Shown in pieces: positions 54,598 through 63,200 of a stretch of 64,000 nt of DNA; position 1 is the stretch's first letter; every line of letters starts with the position of its first letter. The DNA is from Streptomyces puniciscabiei (lineage in GTDB: Bacteria; Actinomycetota; Actinomycetes; Streptomycetales; Streptomycetaceae): the NCBI RefSeq assembly GCF_006715785.1, contig NZ_VFNX01000001.1:1564501-1628500 (forward strand). The letters run 5' to 3'. The notes under the pieces are model-generated. The model had not been told where the DNA came from. It saw only the letters and a list, made by a program, of their open reading frames with translations, and searched no databases. Both the position numbers and the translations under genes were made by a program.

Positions 54598-55215
54598 ATG
54601 CAGAGCCGCACTCCCGCCAGCCGTACCGGACGCCCGCGCAGCGCCGCCGCGGACACCGCGATCCTGGCCGCGACCCGGGAGGCGCTGGTGGAACTGGGCT
54701 GGTCGAAGCTCACCCTGGGAGACGTGGCGACCCGGGCCGGAGTGGCGAAGACGACGCTGTACCGCCGCTGGGCCGGCAAGCCCGAGCTGGTGTGCGACGC
54801 GGTGGCGGAACTCTTCGACGAGCTTCGGCTCCCCGACCGCGGCAGCCTGGCCGCCGACATCGAGGGCGTGGTCCTGCAGTTCGCGGCCATCCTGGCCCGG
54901 CCGGAGGCGAAGAGTGGCCTGATGGCGGTGGTCGCCGAGTCCACCCGCGACGACGCCCTGCGCGAGCGCATCCGCGCCTCCATCGTGGAACGCCAGATGC
55001 GCCTGGTCCTCGAGGGCCGCGCCCGCGCCCAGAGCCGCGGCGAACTCCCCCCGGAACCCGACCCCGAGGAGTCAGCCCGCACGGTGGACCTGATCTTCGA
55101 CATGGTCGCGGGCGCGGTGGTCCACCGGACCCTGGTCAGCGGCAAGCCGGCGGACGAGGAGTGGGTACGAAGCTTCACCCGGGTACTGCTGCTGGGGCTG
55201 ACCTCGTCCGCCTGA
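54598..55215 (+). CDS. TetR-family transcriptional regulator
   Basis: The 205-residue protein has the TetR HTH (LGDVATRAGVAKTTLYRRWAGKPELV, about 40-75) and a C-terminal TetR_C_16-like domain. A TATGGT -10-like box at 54586-54591 is 6 bases before ATG 54598, so the message may be leaderless. It is convergent with icmA, only 6 bp away. The target is unknown. Confidence 0.85.
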   Translation: MQSRTPASRTGRPRSAAADTAILAATREALVELGWSKLTLGDVATRAGVAKTTLYRRWAGKPELVCDAVAELFDELRLPDRGSLAADIEGVVLQFAAILARPEAKSGLMAVVAESTRDDALRERIRASIVERQMRLVLEGRARAQSRGELPPEPDPEESARTVDLIFDMVAGAVVHRTLVSGKPADEEWVRSFTRVLLLGLTSSA

Positions 55216-55221
55216 GCCCGC

Positions 55222-56922
55222 TCAGAAGCCCGCGGGCTCCGTGTACACCCCCCACTCCTCCCGCAGCACCCCGCAGATCTCGCCCAGCGTCGCCTCGGCC
55301 CGCACCGCGTCCAGCATCGGCTCGATCATGTTGGAGCCGTCCCGAGCCGCACCCAGCATCGCCTCCAGCGCGGAGCGCACCGCGGTCTCGTCCCGCCCCG
55401 CCTTCCGCTCGCCGAGGACACGGACCTGCTCCCGCTCCACCTCGTGGCTGACCCGCAGGATCTCCAGATCCCCGGTGACCGACCCGGTGTGCACATTGAC
55501 GCCGACGACCTTCTTGTCGCCCTTCTCCAGCGCCTGCTGGTACCGGAACGCGGACTCGGCGATCTCGCCCGTGAACCAGCCGTCCTCGATCCCGCGCAGG
55601 ATCCCGGAGGTGATCGGCCCGATCGGGTGACGCCCGTCCGGGTGCGCCCGCAGCCCCCGCTCCTTGATCTGCTCGAAGATCTTCTCCGCGTCGGCCTCGA
55701 TCCGGTCCGTCAGCTGCTCGACGTACCAGGAACCGCCCAGCGGATCGGCCACGTTGGCGACCCCGGTCTCCTCCATCAGCACCTGCTGGGTGCGCAGCGC
55801 GATCTCCGCGGCCTGCTCGCTGGGCAGCGCGAGGGTCTCGTCGAGCGCGTTGGTGTGCAGCGAGTTGGTTCCGCCGAGGACCGCCGCCAGCGCTTCCACG
55901 GCCGTACGGACGACGTTGTTGTACGGCTGCTGGGCCGTCAGCGACACACCGGCGGTCTGCGTGTGGAACCGCAGCCACTGCGCCTTGTCGCTCCTCGCTC
56001 CGTACACGTCCCGCATCCAGCGCGCCCAGATCCGGCGTGCCGCACGGAACTTGGCGATCTCCTCGAAGAAATCGACGTGCGCGTCGAAGAAGAAGGACAG
56101 ACCGGGCGCGAACACGTCCACGTCCAGGCCGCGGCTGAGCCCCAGCTCGACGTACCCGAAGCCGTCCGCCAGCGTGTACGCCAGCTCCTGCGCGGCCGTC
56201 GCACCCGCTTCACGGATGTGGTAGCCGGACACGGAAAGCGGCTTGTAGGCGGGGATGCCGGCGGCGCAGTACTCCATGAGGTCGCCGATCAGGCGCAGAT
56301 GCGGCTCGGGCTGGAAGAGCCACTCCTTCTGCGCGATGTACTCCTTGAAGATGTCGGTCTGCAGCGTGCCGTTGAGCACCGACGGGTCCACGCCCTGCCG
56401 CTCCGCGGCGACCAGGTACATGCAGAAGACGGGCACGGCCGGACCGCTGATGGTCATCGACGTCGTCACATCGCCCAGCGGGATGTCCTTGAACAGGACC
56501 TCCATGTCGGCGGCCGAGTCGATGGCGACCCCGCAGTGCCCGACCTCGCCGAGCGAGCGCGGGTCGTCGGAGTCGCGGCCCATCAGCGTCGGCATGTCGA
56601 AGGCCACGGACAGACCGCCACCGCCGGCGGCGAGGATCATCTTGTACCGCTCGTTGGTCTGCTCGGCGTTGCCGAACCCGGCGAACTGCCGGATCGTCCA
56701 GGTACGCCCGCGGTAGCCGGTCGGATGGAGCCCGCGCGTGAAGGGGTACTCCCCGGGCCAGCCGATCCGCTCGAATCCCTCGTACGTGTCGCCCGGTCGG
56801 GGCCCGTACACCGGCTCCACGGGGTCGCCGGAGAGCGTGGTGAAGTCTGCGTCGCGCTTGCGCGCGGCGTCGTAGCGGGCCTGCCAGCGGCGGCGGCCCT
56901 CCTCGATGGCGTGAGCGTCCAT
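55222..56922 (-). CDS. icmA: Isobutyryl-CoA mutase large subunit (IcmA)
   Basis: The 566-residue substrate-binding subunit isomerises isobutyryl-CoA and n-butyryl-CoA with coenzyme B12. Phe80 (IRQFAGFG) and Gln198 (YIAQKEW) mark an isobutyryl-CoA mutase; methylmalonyl-CoA mutase has Tyr and Arg at these sites. The length equals that of the known S. cinnamonensis IcmA. The B12-binding small subunit IcmB is not adjacent. A near-perfect 24-bp palindrome sits just upstream. Confidence 0.93.
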   Translation of the reverse strand: MDAHAIEEGRRRWQARYDAARKRDADFTTLSGDPVEPVYGPRPGDTYEGFERIGWPGEYPFTRGLHPTGYRGRTWTIRQFAGFGNAEQTNERYKMILAAGGGGLSVAFDMPTLMGRDSDDPRSLGEVGHCGVAIDSAADMEVLFKDIPLGDVTTSMTISGPAVPVFCMYLVAAERQGVDPSVLNGTLQTDIFKEYIAQKEWLFQPEPHLRLIGDLMEYCAAGIPAYKPLSVSGYHIREAGATAAQELAYTLADGFGYVELGLSRGLDVDVFAPGLSFFFDAHVDFFEEIAKFRAARRIWARWMRDVYGARSDKAQWLRFHTQTAGVSLTAQQPYNNVVRTAVEALAAVLGGTNSLHTNALDETLALPSEQAAEIALRTQQVLMEETGVANVADPLGGSWYVEQLTDRIEADAEKIFEQIKERGLRAHPDGRHPIGPITSGILRGIEDGWFTGEIAESAFRYQQALEKGDKKVVGVNVHTGSVTGDLEILRVSHEVEREQVRVLGERKAGRDETAVRSALEAMLGAARDGSNMIEPMLDAVRAEATLGEICGVLREEWGVYTEPAGF

Positions 56923-56930
56923 ACCATCGA

Positions 56931-56954
56931 ATTTACTTGGACGTCCTAGTAAAT
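56931..56954. promoter_or_regulatory. Palindromic operator at the icmA start
   Basis: Arms ATTTACT and AGTAAAT flank TGGACGTCCT; 22 of 24 positions match the reverse complement. It lies 9 bp before the icmA start codon and probably overlaps its promoter. Confidence 0.65.
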
Positions 56955-56997
56955 GTCGATGGCTGACCGCCGTACGGAAGTCGTACGGCGGTGAGAC

Positions 56998-57336
56998 CTA
57001 CGCCTCGGCGACGGCCGGCGCCTGGTCGGCGACCCGGGCGTCCAGCTCGCGGGTGACCTTGCGCTCCACGAAGAAGGCGGCGGTGGGAATCGTTCCGGCG
57101 AGCAGCACCCACAGCTGCTTGCCGACCGGCCACTTCGCCTTGGAGCCCAGGTCGAAGGCGAAGACCAGGTAGATGACGTACAGCCATCCGTGCGCGATAC
57201 CGACGGCCGTCACGAAGCCCTCGGCCCCGTCCATCTCCAGGCCGTACTTGGCGATGCAACCGAGAGTCAGCAGCACCAGCAGCACACCGGTGACGTAGGC
57301 CATGACGCGGTAGCGGGTCAGCACGCTCTTCTTCAT
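56998..57336 (-). CDS. DUF3817 family membrane protein
   Basis: The 112-residue protein has three membrane helices (about 10-30, 42-62, 75-95) with the GIAHGWLYVIYLVFAFD and KWPVGKQLWVLLAG segments typical of DUF3817. Function unknown. A paralogue lies at 61405-61755. Confidence 0.85.
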   Translation of the reverse strand: MKKSVLTRYRVMAYVTGVLLVLLTLGCIAKYGLEMDGAEGFVTAVGIAHGWLYVIYLVFAFDLGSKAKWPVGKQLWVLLAGTIPTAAFFVERKVTRELDARVADQAPAVAEA

Positions 57337-57379
57337 GCCGTCGAGCGTAACCGCCTGTTCCGGTAGATCTTGGACCGGG

Positions 57380-57889
57380 TCACTCCTCGTCGAAGTCGTG
57401 GGCCGCGACCCGCAGCGGACGCAGCATCGCGAAGATCTCCGCGCACTCCTCCGCGTCGTACACGCCGAGCCCGAAGTCCATCGCCATCAGGTCCCGGGTG
57501 GCCGCGTCGACCACCTCGCGGCCCTTGTCGGTGATGACCGCGAGGGTGCCGCGGCCGTCGTTGGGATTGGGCCGCTTGGCGACCAGCCCGGACTTCACCA
57601 GCCGGTCGACGGTGTTCGTCACCGAGGTGGGATGCACCATCAGCCGCTCGCCGATCTTGGACATGGGCAGCTCGCCGGCCTTGGAGAAGGTGAGCAGCAC
57701 CAGCGCCTCGTACCGGGCGAACGTCAGTCCGTACGGCTTGACCACCGCGTCCACCTCGGCGAGCAGGATCTGCTGGGCCCGCATGATCGAGGTGATCGCG
57801 GCCATGGACGGCACGTTTCCCCAGCGCTGCTTCCAGAGCTCGTCCGCACGGGCGATGGGGTCGAAGGGGAGGCTGAGTGGCTTCGGCAC
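57380..57889 (-). CDS. MarR-family transcriptional regulator
   Basis: The 169-residue protein has a winged HTH (LPMSKIGERLMVHPTSVTNTVDRL) and the MarR dimer helices. The wing motif NPNDGRGTLAVIT is typical. GTG 57889 is chosen. It starts 11 bp downstream of the MFS gene stop, so it may be cotranscribed with that transporter. Confidence 0.85.
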   Translation of the reverse strand: MPKPLSLPFDPIARADELWKQRWGNVPSMAAITSIMRAQQILLAEVDAVVKPYGLTFARYEALVLLTFSKAGELPMSKIGERLMVHPTSVTNTVDRLVKSGLVAKRPNPNDGRGTLAVITDKGREVVDAATRDLMAMDFGLGVYDAEECAEIFAMLRPLRVAAHDFDEE

Positions 57890-57900
57890 GTCACCAGACC

Positions 57901-59169
57901 CTACCGGCCAGTCATATTCCGGGCAGCCCCGTCTCGGCTTTCGGTCGCCTCCCCGCCTTCCGCGCCCTCTTTCGTGGCCCGGACCGCCGCGGCCAGCCCG
58001 CAGCAGCACAGCACACCGGCCGCACCGGCCCCGACGACCGCCGTGCGCACACCCGCGGTCTGCGCCACCACTCCGGCCAGCGCCATGCCCACGCCCTGGA
58101 CGGTCATCAGCCCCGCGCTCAGCACGGTCATGGCCCGTCCGCGCAGCTCCTCCGGCACGGCCCGCACGAACCACTGGTCCAGGCCCAGGGTGTACGCCGA
58201 CGCGGCCCCGGACAGCAGCAGGAGCACCAGGGAGGCGGTCAGGCCGGGACGCAGGGCGTAGCCGAGGTACGGCAGCAGGGTCAGGCAGAGCAGCGGCAGG
58301 GCGACGCGCTCGCGGGCCCTCGGCCCCAGCCCGGCCCCGGCGAACAGCTCGCCGGCCACCGTGCCGACGGGCAGCGCGCACATCAGCAGGCCGAGGCCCG
58401 CGGAACCGCTGCCCAGCTCGTCGGCGTACGGCGCCGCCAGCGCCTCGGGTACGACCGAGAAGGCCGCCGGGAGCCAGGACGCGAGCAGCAGGACGCGCAC
58501 CCGGCGATCGGCCACCAGCCCGCGCAGTCCCGGCGGGGTGTCCGTGTCCCGGCACGTGCGGGCGGGGCGGTGCCGGGTGCCGCAGCGCAGCAGAGCGGCG
58601 GAGGCGAGGAAGGTGCCGACGGTGATCAGCAGGGCGTGGCGCGGGCTGACGGCGGTCAGCAGCAGGCCGCCGAGGCCGTAGCCGACGAGCAGGGCGCTCT
58701 GGGCGACGATCCGCAGCAGGGAGCGGCCGAGGACGAACAGGTCGCCGTCGCCGAGGACGTCGGCCAGCGTGGCCATGCGCGTCCCGGAGAACACCGGCGA
58801 GACGACGGCGAGCGCGCAGCGCAGCGCGAGCAGCAGGCCGATGCCGGTGCCCGGGAGCGTCATCAGGGCCACACAGCCCGCGCACACCAGGTCGCAGACG
58901 ACCAGCACGCGCCGGGCCGGGAAGCGGTCGGCGACGGGTGCGAGGAGGGTGCCGCCGACGGCGTACGGCAGGAAGCCCAGCGCGAAGGTGAGCGCGCTCA
59001 GCAGGGGCGAGCGGGTGAGGTCGTAGACGAGGACGGAGAGCGCGATCTCGCTGACGATCACGCCAAGCATGGACAGCACGTGCGCGGCGAAGACGGCGCG
59101 GAACTCGGGCACGGCGAGGACACGGCCGTAGCCGGCGCGCGCCGGGCCGGCCTGGGTGGGTGCGGACAT
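57901..59169 (-). CDS. MFS transporter
   Basis: The 422-residue protein has about 12 membrane helices with the motif VADRFPARRVLVVCDLVCAG near helices 2-3. It is divergent from an ArsR-type regulator across a perfect palindrome, so it is probably regulated by it. The substrate is not clear; efflux is likely. Confidence 0.88.
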   Translation of the reverse strand: MSAPTQAGPARAGYGRVLAVPEFRAVFAAHVLSMLGVIVSEIALSVLVYDLTRSPLLSALTFALGFLPYAVGGTLLAPVADRFPARRVLVVCDLVCAGCVALMTLPGTGIGLLLALRCALAVVSPVFSGTRMATLADVLGDGDLFVLGRSLLRIVAQSALLVGYGLGGLLLTAVSPRHALLITVGTFLASAALLRCGTRHRPARTCRDTDTPPGLRGLVADRRVRVLLLASWLPAAFSVVPEALAAPYADELGSGSAGLGLLMCALPVGTVAGELFAGAGLGPRARERVALPLLCLTLLPYLGYALRPGLTASLVLLLLSGAASAYTLGLDQWFVRAVPEELRGRAMTVLSAGLMTVQGVGMALAGVVAQTAGVRTAVVGAGAAGVLCCCGLAAAVRATKEGAEGGEATESRDGAARNMTGR

Positions 59170-59210
59170 GCCGGGCAGCGTGCCCGGGGAGGGGCGAGGA
59201 GCCGTAGAGT

Positions 59211-59226
59211 TTCGGCTCCAGCCGAA
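59211..59226. promoter_or_regulatory. Operator between MFS and ArsR-type genes
   Basis: TTCGGCT-CC-AGCCGAA is a perfect inverted repeat with 7-bp arms in the 75-bp divergent gap, 18 bp before the regulator ATG. Likely autorepressor and transporter operator. Confidence 0.65.
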
Positions 59227-59244
59227 TCTTTCCCGGGGGTGTGC

Positions 59245-60240
59245 ATGGCGTCGAGGCTTCACTTCGGCGACGACGACTTCCTGCGCTGCCGGTTCGCGAT
59301 CTCCCCGCTGTGGGAGACGCAGGAGGCGGTGCGCACCCTGAAGCGGCCCGACCGGCACGCCTACCAGGCGCCCTGGCTGCGGCGGATCAGGGACGCGGCG
59401 GCGGGGCTCGACCTGGCTCCGCTGTGGCTGCTGATGCCCCGCCGGGGGCACTCGCCGGACTGGCTGGGGGCGCCGCCGATCGGGCCGGCCGCCACGTTCG
59501 AGGAGGAGATCGCGGCCGTACGAGCGTCCGACCCGGAAGCGGCCCGCGAGGACACCGCCCTCTCCCTGGCCTGCACACCCGGCGCGCTGGACTCGCCGCG
59601 GGGCCGCGCCTGGCTCGCGGATCCGGCCCGGATGATCGAGGAACTGGCGGACGCCGTCGAGGAGGCCTGGAGGGTGCTGATCGCCCCGGACTGGCCCCGG
59701 CTGCGGGCCCTGCTGGAGGCGGACGTGGCCTTCCACTCCCGCCGCCTGGCCGAGGTGGGCCTCGGCACGCTGCTGCCGGAGCTGGACACCCGCCTGTCCT
59801 GGAACGGCCGCACGCTGACCCTCGCCCTGCACACCGAGCACGCCCGCGACCTGGCCGGCCAGGGCCTCGTCCTGATGCCGAGCGTGTTCTCCTGGCCGGA
59901 CGTGATCACCGGCTTCGAGCCCCCGTGGCAGCCGACGGTGGTGTACCCGGCCCGGGGGATCGCGGGCTTGTGGACCGAGCCGGCCGAACGGACACCGGAG
60001 GCGCTGGTACGGCTGCTGGGGCGCAACCGGGCCGAGGTGCTGACCGCGCTGGACGAACCGGCGACCACTACGGCCCTGGCCCACCGGCTGGGCCTCGCGG
60101 CATCCTCGGTCTCGTCCCACCTGACGGTTCTGCGCGACGCCGGTCTGCTGACCTCGCGGCGGTACGGGCATCAGGTGCTGTACGAGAGGACGCCACTGGG
60201 GGTGGCGCTCACGGGCTCAGGGAAGAGCGGCCGGCCTTGA
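59245..60240 (+). CDS. ArsR-type transcriptional regulator (DUF5937-like)
   Basis: The 331-residue protein has a large N-terminal domain (about 1-250, opening with RLHFGDDDFLRCRFAISPLWE) and a C-terminal winged HTH (ALAHRLGLAASSVSSHLTVLRDAGLL). The N-terminal domain type is common in Streptomyces; its ligand is unknown. ATG 59245 is chosen; no strong ribosome-binding site. It is divergent from the MFS gene. Confidence 0.82.
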   Translation: MASRLHFGDDDFLRCRFAISPLWETQEAVRTLKRPDRHAYQAPWLRRIRDAAAGLDLAPLWLLMPRRGHSPDWLGAPPIGPAATFEEEIAAVRASDPEAAREDTALSLACTPGALDSPRGRAWLADPARMIEELADAVEEAWRVLIAPDWPRLRALLEADVAFHSRRLAEVGLGTLLPELDTRLSWNGRTLTLALHTEHARDLAGQGLVLMPSVFSWPDVITGFEPPWQPTVVYPARGIAGLWTEPAERTPEALVRLLGRNRAEVLTALDEPATTTALAHRLGLAASSVSSHLTVLRDAGLLTSRRYGHQVLYERTPLGVALTGSGKSGRP

Positions 60241-60255
60241 GGGGGCGCGGGGCTG

Positions 60256-61008
60256 TCACCCGTACGCCTCGAGCCTGCGCAGCACCCGAGGCGTGCGCGC
60301 CTGAGTGACCGGCGCCCGCAGGCACCGCCGAGCCGCCGGTGTCCCCGCGGACGGGGCCTTGAACACGGCGAGCGACCCGGCGACCACCAGCACCAGCGGG
60401 CACAGATACGCCACGGTGTCCGCGAAGGAGCCGAAGAGCCGCAGCAGGGACTCCAGCCCCAGACCGGTCAGACACACCGTGAGGACAAAGGCGCGGACCG
60501 CCAGTTCGACGAGCCAGTTGACCAGGGCCCGCTCGGGGGTGATCCCCCGCTCGATCCACAACCGGAGCCGGTCGAAGGACCACCCCGTCGCCCAGCCGGT
60601 CAGCGGCCGGAGCACCAGGCGGTCGGCGACCGCCCCGAACGCGCCCCCGCGTGCGCGGTACTCGTACCCGGTGAGCAGGCGCACGCCCTGAGCGTCGGGC
60701 ACGTAACGCCAGTAGGCGCTCGCCTCGGCGATCGGGGAGAGCGGGTGCGAGGAGGAGAAACGCAGGGCGCACACGCGCGTGCCGTCGGGGCGGTCCCTCT
60801 CACCGGCGGCGACGCCGGCGCCGGGCACGGTGAAGAGCGGCAGCACGCGCCAGGCGCAGGTGAAGCGCCGCGGCTCGCCCGCCACGGGCGGCAGCGGGTC
60901 GATCGAGGCGAAGCGGAGGTCCCAGCGCAGGCGCGTGGCGGGGTCCTGGGTGCGCGCCCACAGCTCGTCGAGGTCGGCGCGTATGTGTGTCTCTCGGTAG
61001 AGACCCAT
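60256..61008 (-). CDS. SRPBCC-like protein with C-terminal membrane segments
   Basis: The 250-residue protein has an N-terminal SRPBCC/polyketide-cyclase-like domain (about 1-150; YRETHIRADLDELWARTQDP) and a C-terminal region with two membrane helices (about 168-220). GGGGGAA precedes ATG 61008. It is convergent with the ArsR-type gene. Confidence 0.7.
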   Translation of the reverse strand: MGLYRETHIRADLDELWARTQDPATRLRWDLRFASIDPLPPVAGEPRRFTCAWRVLPLFTVPGAGVAAGERDRPDGTRVCALRFSSSHPLSPIAEASAYWRYVPDAQGVRLLTGYEYRARGGAFGAVADRLVLRPLTGWATGWSFDRLRLWIERGITPERALVNWLVELAVRAFVLTVCLTGLGLESLLRLFGSFADTVAYLCPLVLVVAGSLAVFKAPSAGTPAARRCLRAPVTQARTPRVLRRLEAYG

Positions 61009-61037
61009 GGTGTTCCCCCAGGCCAGAACGTGAAGTT

Positions 61038-61049
61038 GAGCGATCGCTC
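61038..61049. promoter_or_regulatory. Palindrome upstream of the SRPBCC gene
   Basis: GAGCGATCGCTC is a perfect 12-bp palindrome 30 bp upstream of the start, resembling TetR-type operators. No regulator gene is adjacent. Confidence 0.45.
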
Positions 61050-61114
61050 GGATGATTCGGATGATCCGGAGGGGAACGTACACCTCCGCCTGCGACCGCT
61101 CAAAAGGGGGCCGA

Positions 61115-61408
61115 CTACCCCGCCAGGTGCCGTTCGACGGTCTCGACCTTGGAGGTGAGTCCGTCGGTCACGCCGGGGCGGATGTCGGCCTTGAGGACGA
61201 GCGACACGCGCGGGGCGCGCGCCTCCACGGCGGCGACGGCGCGCTTGACGACGTCCATGACCTGGTCCCACTCGCCCTCGATGGAGGTGAACATGGCGTC
61301 GGTGCGGTTGGGCAGCCCCGACTCACGGACCACGCGGACGGCGTCGGCGACGTACTCCCCCACGTCCTCGCCGACGCCGAGGGGCGTCACGGAGAAGGCG
61401 ACGATCAC
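61115..61408 (-). CDS. Thiamine-binding (MTH1187/YkoF) family protein
   Basis: The 97-residue ferredoxin-like-fold protein matches the DUF77/MTH1187 family ([17 protein letters not shown]). Members bind thiamine-like ligands. Its GTG overlaps the stop of the upstream DUF3817 gene (GTGA). Confidence 0.82.
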   Translation of the reverse strand: MIVAFSVTPLGVGEDVGEYVADAVRVVRESGLPNRTDAMFTSIEGEWDQVMDVVKRAVAAVEARAPRVSLVLKADIRPGVTDGLTSKVETVERHLAG

Positions 61409-61755
61409 GCGTTCACGATTCCTTCCTTGCGGGCGCGGGCCGCGATCACGGCGTCCTCGGCCTCGCGGCGCAGGGCGCGCTCGATGATGAAGCCGCCGAA
61501 CGGGATGACCGAGTAGGCGAAGTAGAGGGTCGCCTTGCCCTTGTTCCACTTGGTGCGGTTCCAGGCGTCGGCCCAGAAGATCACGTAGAGGATGAACAGC
61601 ACGCCGTGGATCGGGCCCAGCACCGGGGCGACGTTGACTCCGGAGTCGACCGTGTACTTGATGACCGTGCAGGTCGCGAGAACGATCCAGGAGATGCCCT
61701 CCGGCACGGAGATGAGGCGGAGGCGGCGGATGGCGGAGGCTGTCTTGAGGTCCAC
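61405..61755 (-). CDS. DUF3817 family membrane protein (second copy)
   Basis: The 116-residue protein has three membrane helices with [17 protein letters not shown] and [17 protein letters not shown], a paralogue of 56998-57336. GTG 61755 is the likely start. It is coupled to the thiamine-binding gene. Confidence 0.82.
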   Translation of the reverse strand: MDLKTASAIRRLRLISVPEGISWIVLATCTVIKYTVDSGVNVAPVLGPIHGVLFILYVIFWADAWNRTKWNKGKATLYFAYSVIPFGGFIIERALRREAEDAVIAARARKEGIVNA

Positions 61756-61908
61756 TGGTCACCTTCGGTGGGAGAGACGTCCACAATTTGTGAACGGAAG
61801 CACAAGCGTCCCCCATTGTGGCAAACGGCGGCCCTAGGGGTCCGTTCAGGGTCCGTGTCCACCCACGGGCTCTGTTCCGTCCACCCGCGGCGCCGCTACT
61901 TTCGCTGC

Positions 61909-62547
61909 GTGGCGATGTTCCGACTGCAAGGCAGCAAGGTGCTCGCCGTCGACATGACCGGGGACGCCGTGAAGGCGAAGAACGGCTCGATGGTCGCGTA
62001 CGACGGGCAGATGAGCTTCAGGAAACTCACCGGCGGGGGCGAGGGGCTGCGCGGGATGGTGACCCGGCGGCTCACCGGCGAGCAGATGACGGTGATGGAG
62101 GTGAAGGGGCACGGCACGTGCTGGTTCGCGGACCGGGCCTCGGAGATCAACCTGGTCGCCCTCCAGGGCGACAAGCTGTACGTGGAGTCGAGCAACCTGC
62201 TGGCGACCGACGCGGGGCTGCGCACGGGCACGACGTTCACGGGACTGCGCGGCGCCTCACAGGGCAACGGGCTGTTCACGACGACCGTCGAGGGGCACGG
62301 CCAGGCGGCACTCCTGTCCGACGGGCCGGCGGTCGTGCTCCGGGTCAGTCCGCAGTACCCGCTGATCGTCGACCCGGGTGCCTATATCGCCCACCAGGGC
62401 AGCGTCCGGCAGTCCTTCCAGTCCGGCGTGACGTTCCGCACCTTTCTCGGGGAGGGCGGCGGCGAGGCCTTCCAGATCCGCTTCGAGGGCGACGGACTGG
62501 TGTACGTGCAGCCGAGCGAGCGGAACACGATCGCGGGGGATCTGTAG
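61909..62547 (+). CDS. AIM24 family protein, first of three
   Basis: The 212-residue protein is a beta-rich AIM24/TRAP-like protein (residues about 15-200; [23 protein letters not shown]). A TACTTT box at 61897-61902 is 6 bases before GTG 61909, so the transcript may be leaderless; ATG 61915 is the alternative. It is followed by two related genes with 2-bp and overlapping junctions. Confidence 0.82.
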   Translation: MAMFRLQGSKVLAVDMTGDAVKAKNGSMVAYDGQMSFRKLTGGGEGLRGMVTRRLTGEQMTVMEVKGHGTCWFADRASEINLVALQGDKLYVESSNLLATDAGLRTGTTFTGLRGASQGNGLFTTTVEGHGQAALLSDGPAVVLRVSPQYPLIVDPGAYIAHQGSVRQSFQSGVTFRTFLGEGGGEAFQIRFEGDGLVYVQPSERNTIAGDL

Positions 62548-62549
62548 CC

Positions 62550-63200
62550 ATGGCGTTCCGGGAGATCAACTCCAAGATGGTCGAGGCGGCGGTGCTGCCC
62601 GGGCAGCGGCTGTTCAGTCAGCGCGGGGCGATGCTCGCGTACAAGGGGGACGTGTCCTTCACCCCGAACATCCAGGGTGGCCAGGGCGGGCTCATGTCCA
62701 TGATCGGGCGCCGGGTGACGGGCGAGGCGACCCCGCTGATGACGGTGGAGGGCAGCGGCACCGTCTTCTTCGGGCACGGCGGCCACCACGTCCACGTCAT
62801 CCACCTCTCCGGCGACACCCTCTGCGTGGAGGCCGACCGCCTGCTCGCCTTCGAGGGCACGCTCCGGCAGGGCACGATGTTCATGGGCTCGCAAGGAGGG
62901 GTGATGGGCCTGGTCCGGGGCCAGGTCACCGGCCAGGGGCTGTTCACCACGACCCTCCAGGGTCAGGGCTCCGTCGCGGTGATGGCGCACGGCGGCGTCT
63001 TCGAGATCCCGATCACCCCCCAGCGCCCGGTCCACGTGGACCCGCAGGCCTACGTCGCCCACCACGGCGAGGTCCGCAACAAGCTGTCCGCCGCGCTCGG
63101 CTGGCGCGAGATGGTGGGCCGCGGCTCCGGCGAGGCCTTCCAGCTGGAGCTGAGCGGCAGCGGCACGGTGTACGTCCAGGCCTCGGAGGAGAAGCTGTGA
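62550..63200 (+). CDS. AIM24 family protein, second of three
   Basis: The 216-residue paralogue has the same pattern (RGAMLAYKGDVSF, GLFTTTLQGQG). Start is 2 bp after the previous stop. Stop overlaps the next GTG (GTGA). Confidence 0.85.
   Translation: MAFREINSKMVEAAVLPGQRLFSQRGAMLAYKGDVSFTPNIQGGQGGLMSMIGRRVTGEATPLMTVEGSGTVFFGHGGHHVHVIHLSGDTLCVEADRLLAFEGTLRQGTMFMGSQGGVMGLVRGQVTGQGLFTTTLQGQGSVAVMAHGGVFEIPITPQRPVHVDPQAYVAHHGEVRNKLSAALGWREMVGRGSGEAFQLELSGSGTVYVQASEEKL

Noticed and set aside
55222..56922. Methylmalonyl-CoA mutase
   Set aside because: Phe80 and Gln198 replace the Tyr and Arg of that enzyme, and the protein lacks a B12-binding domain.
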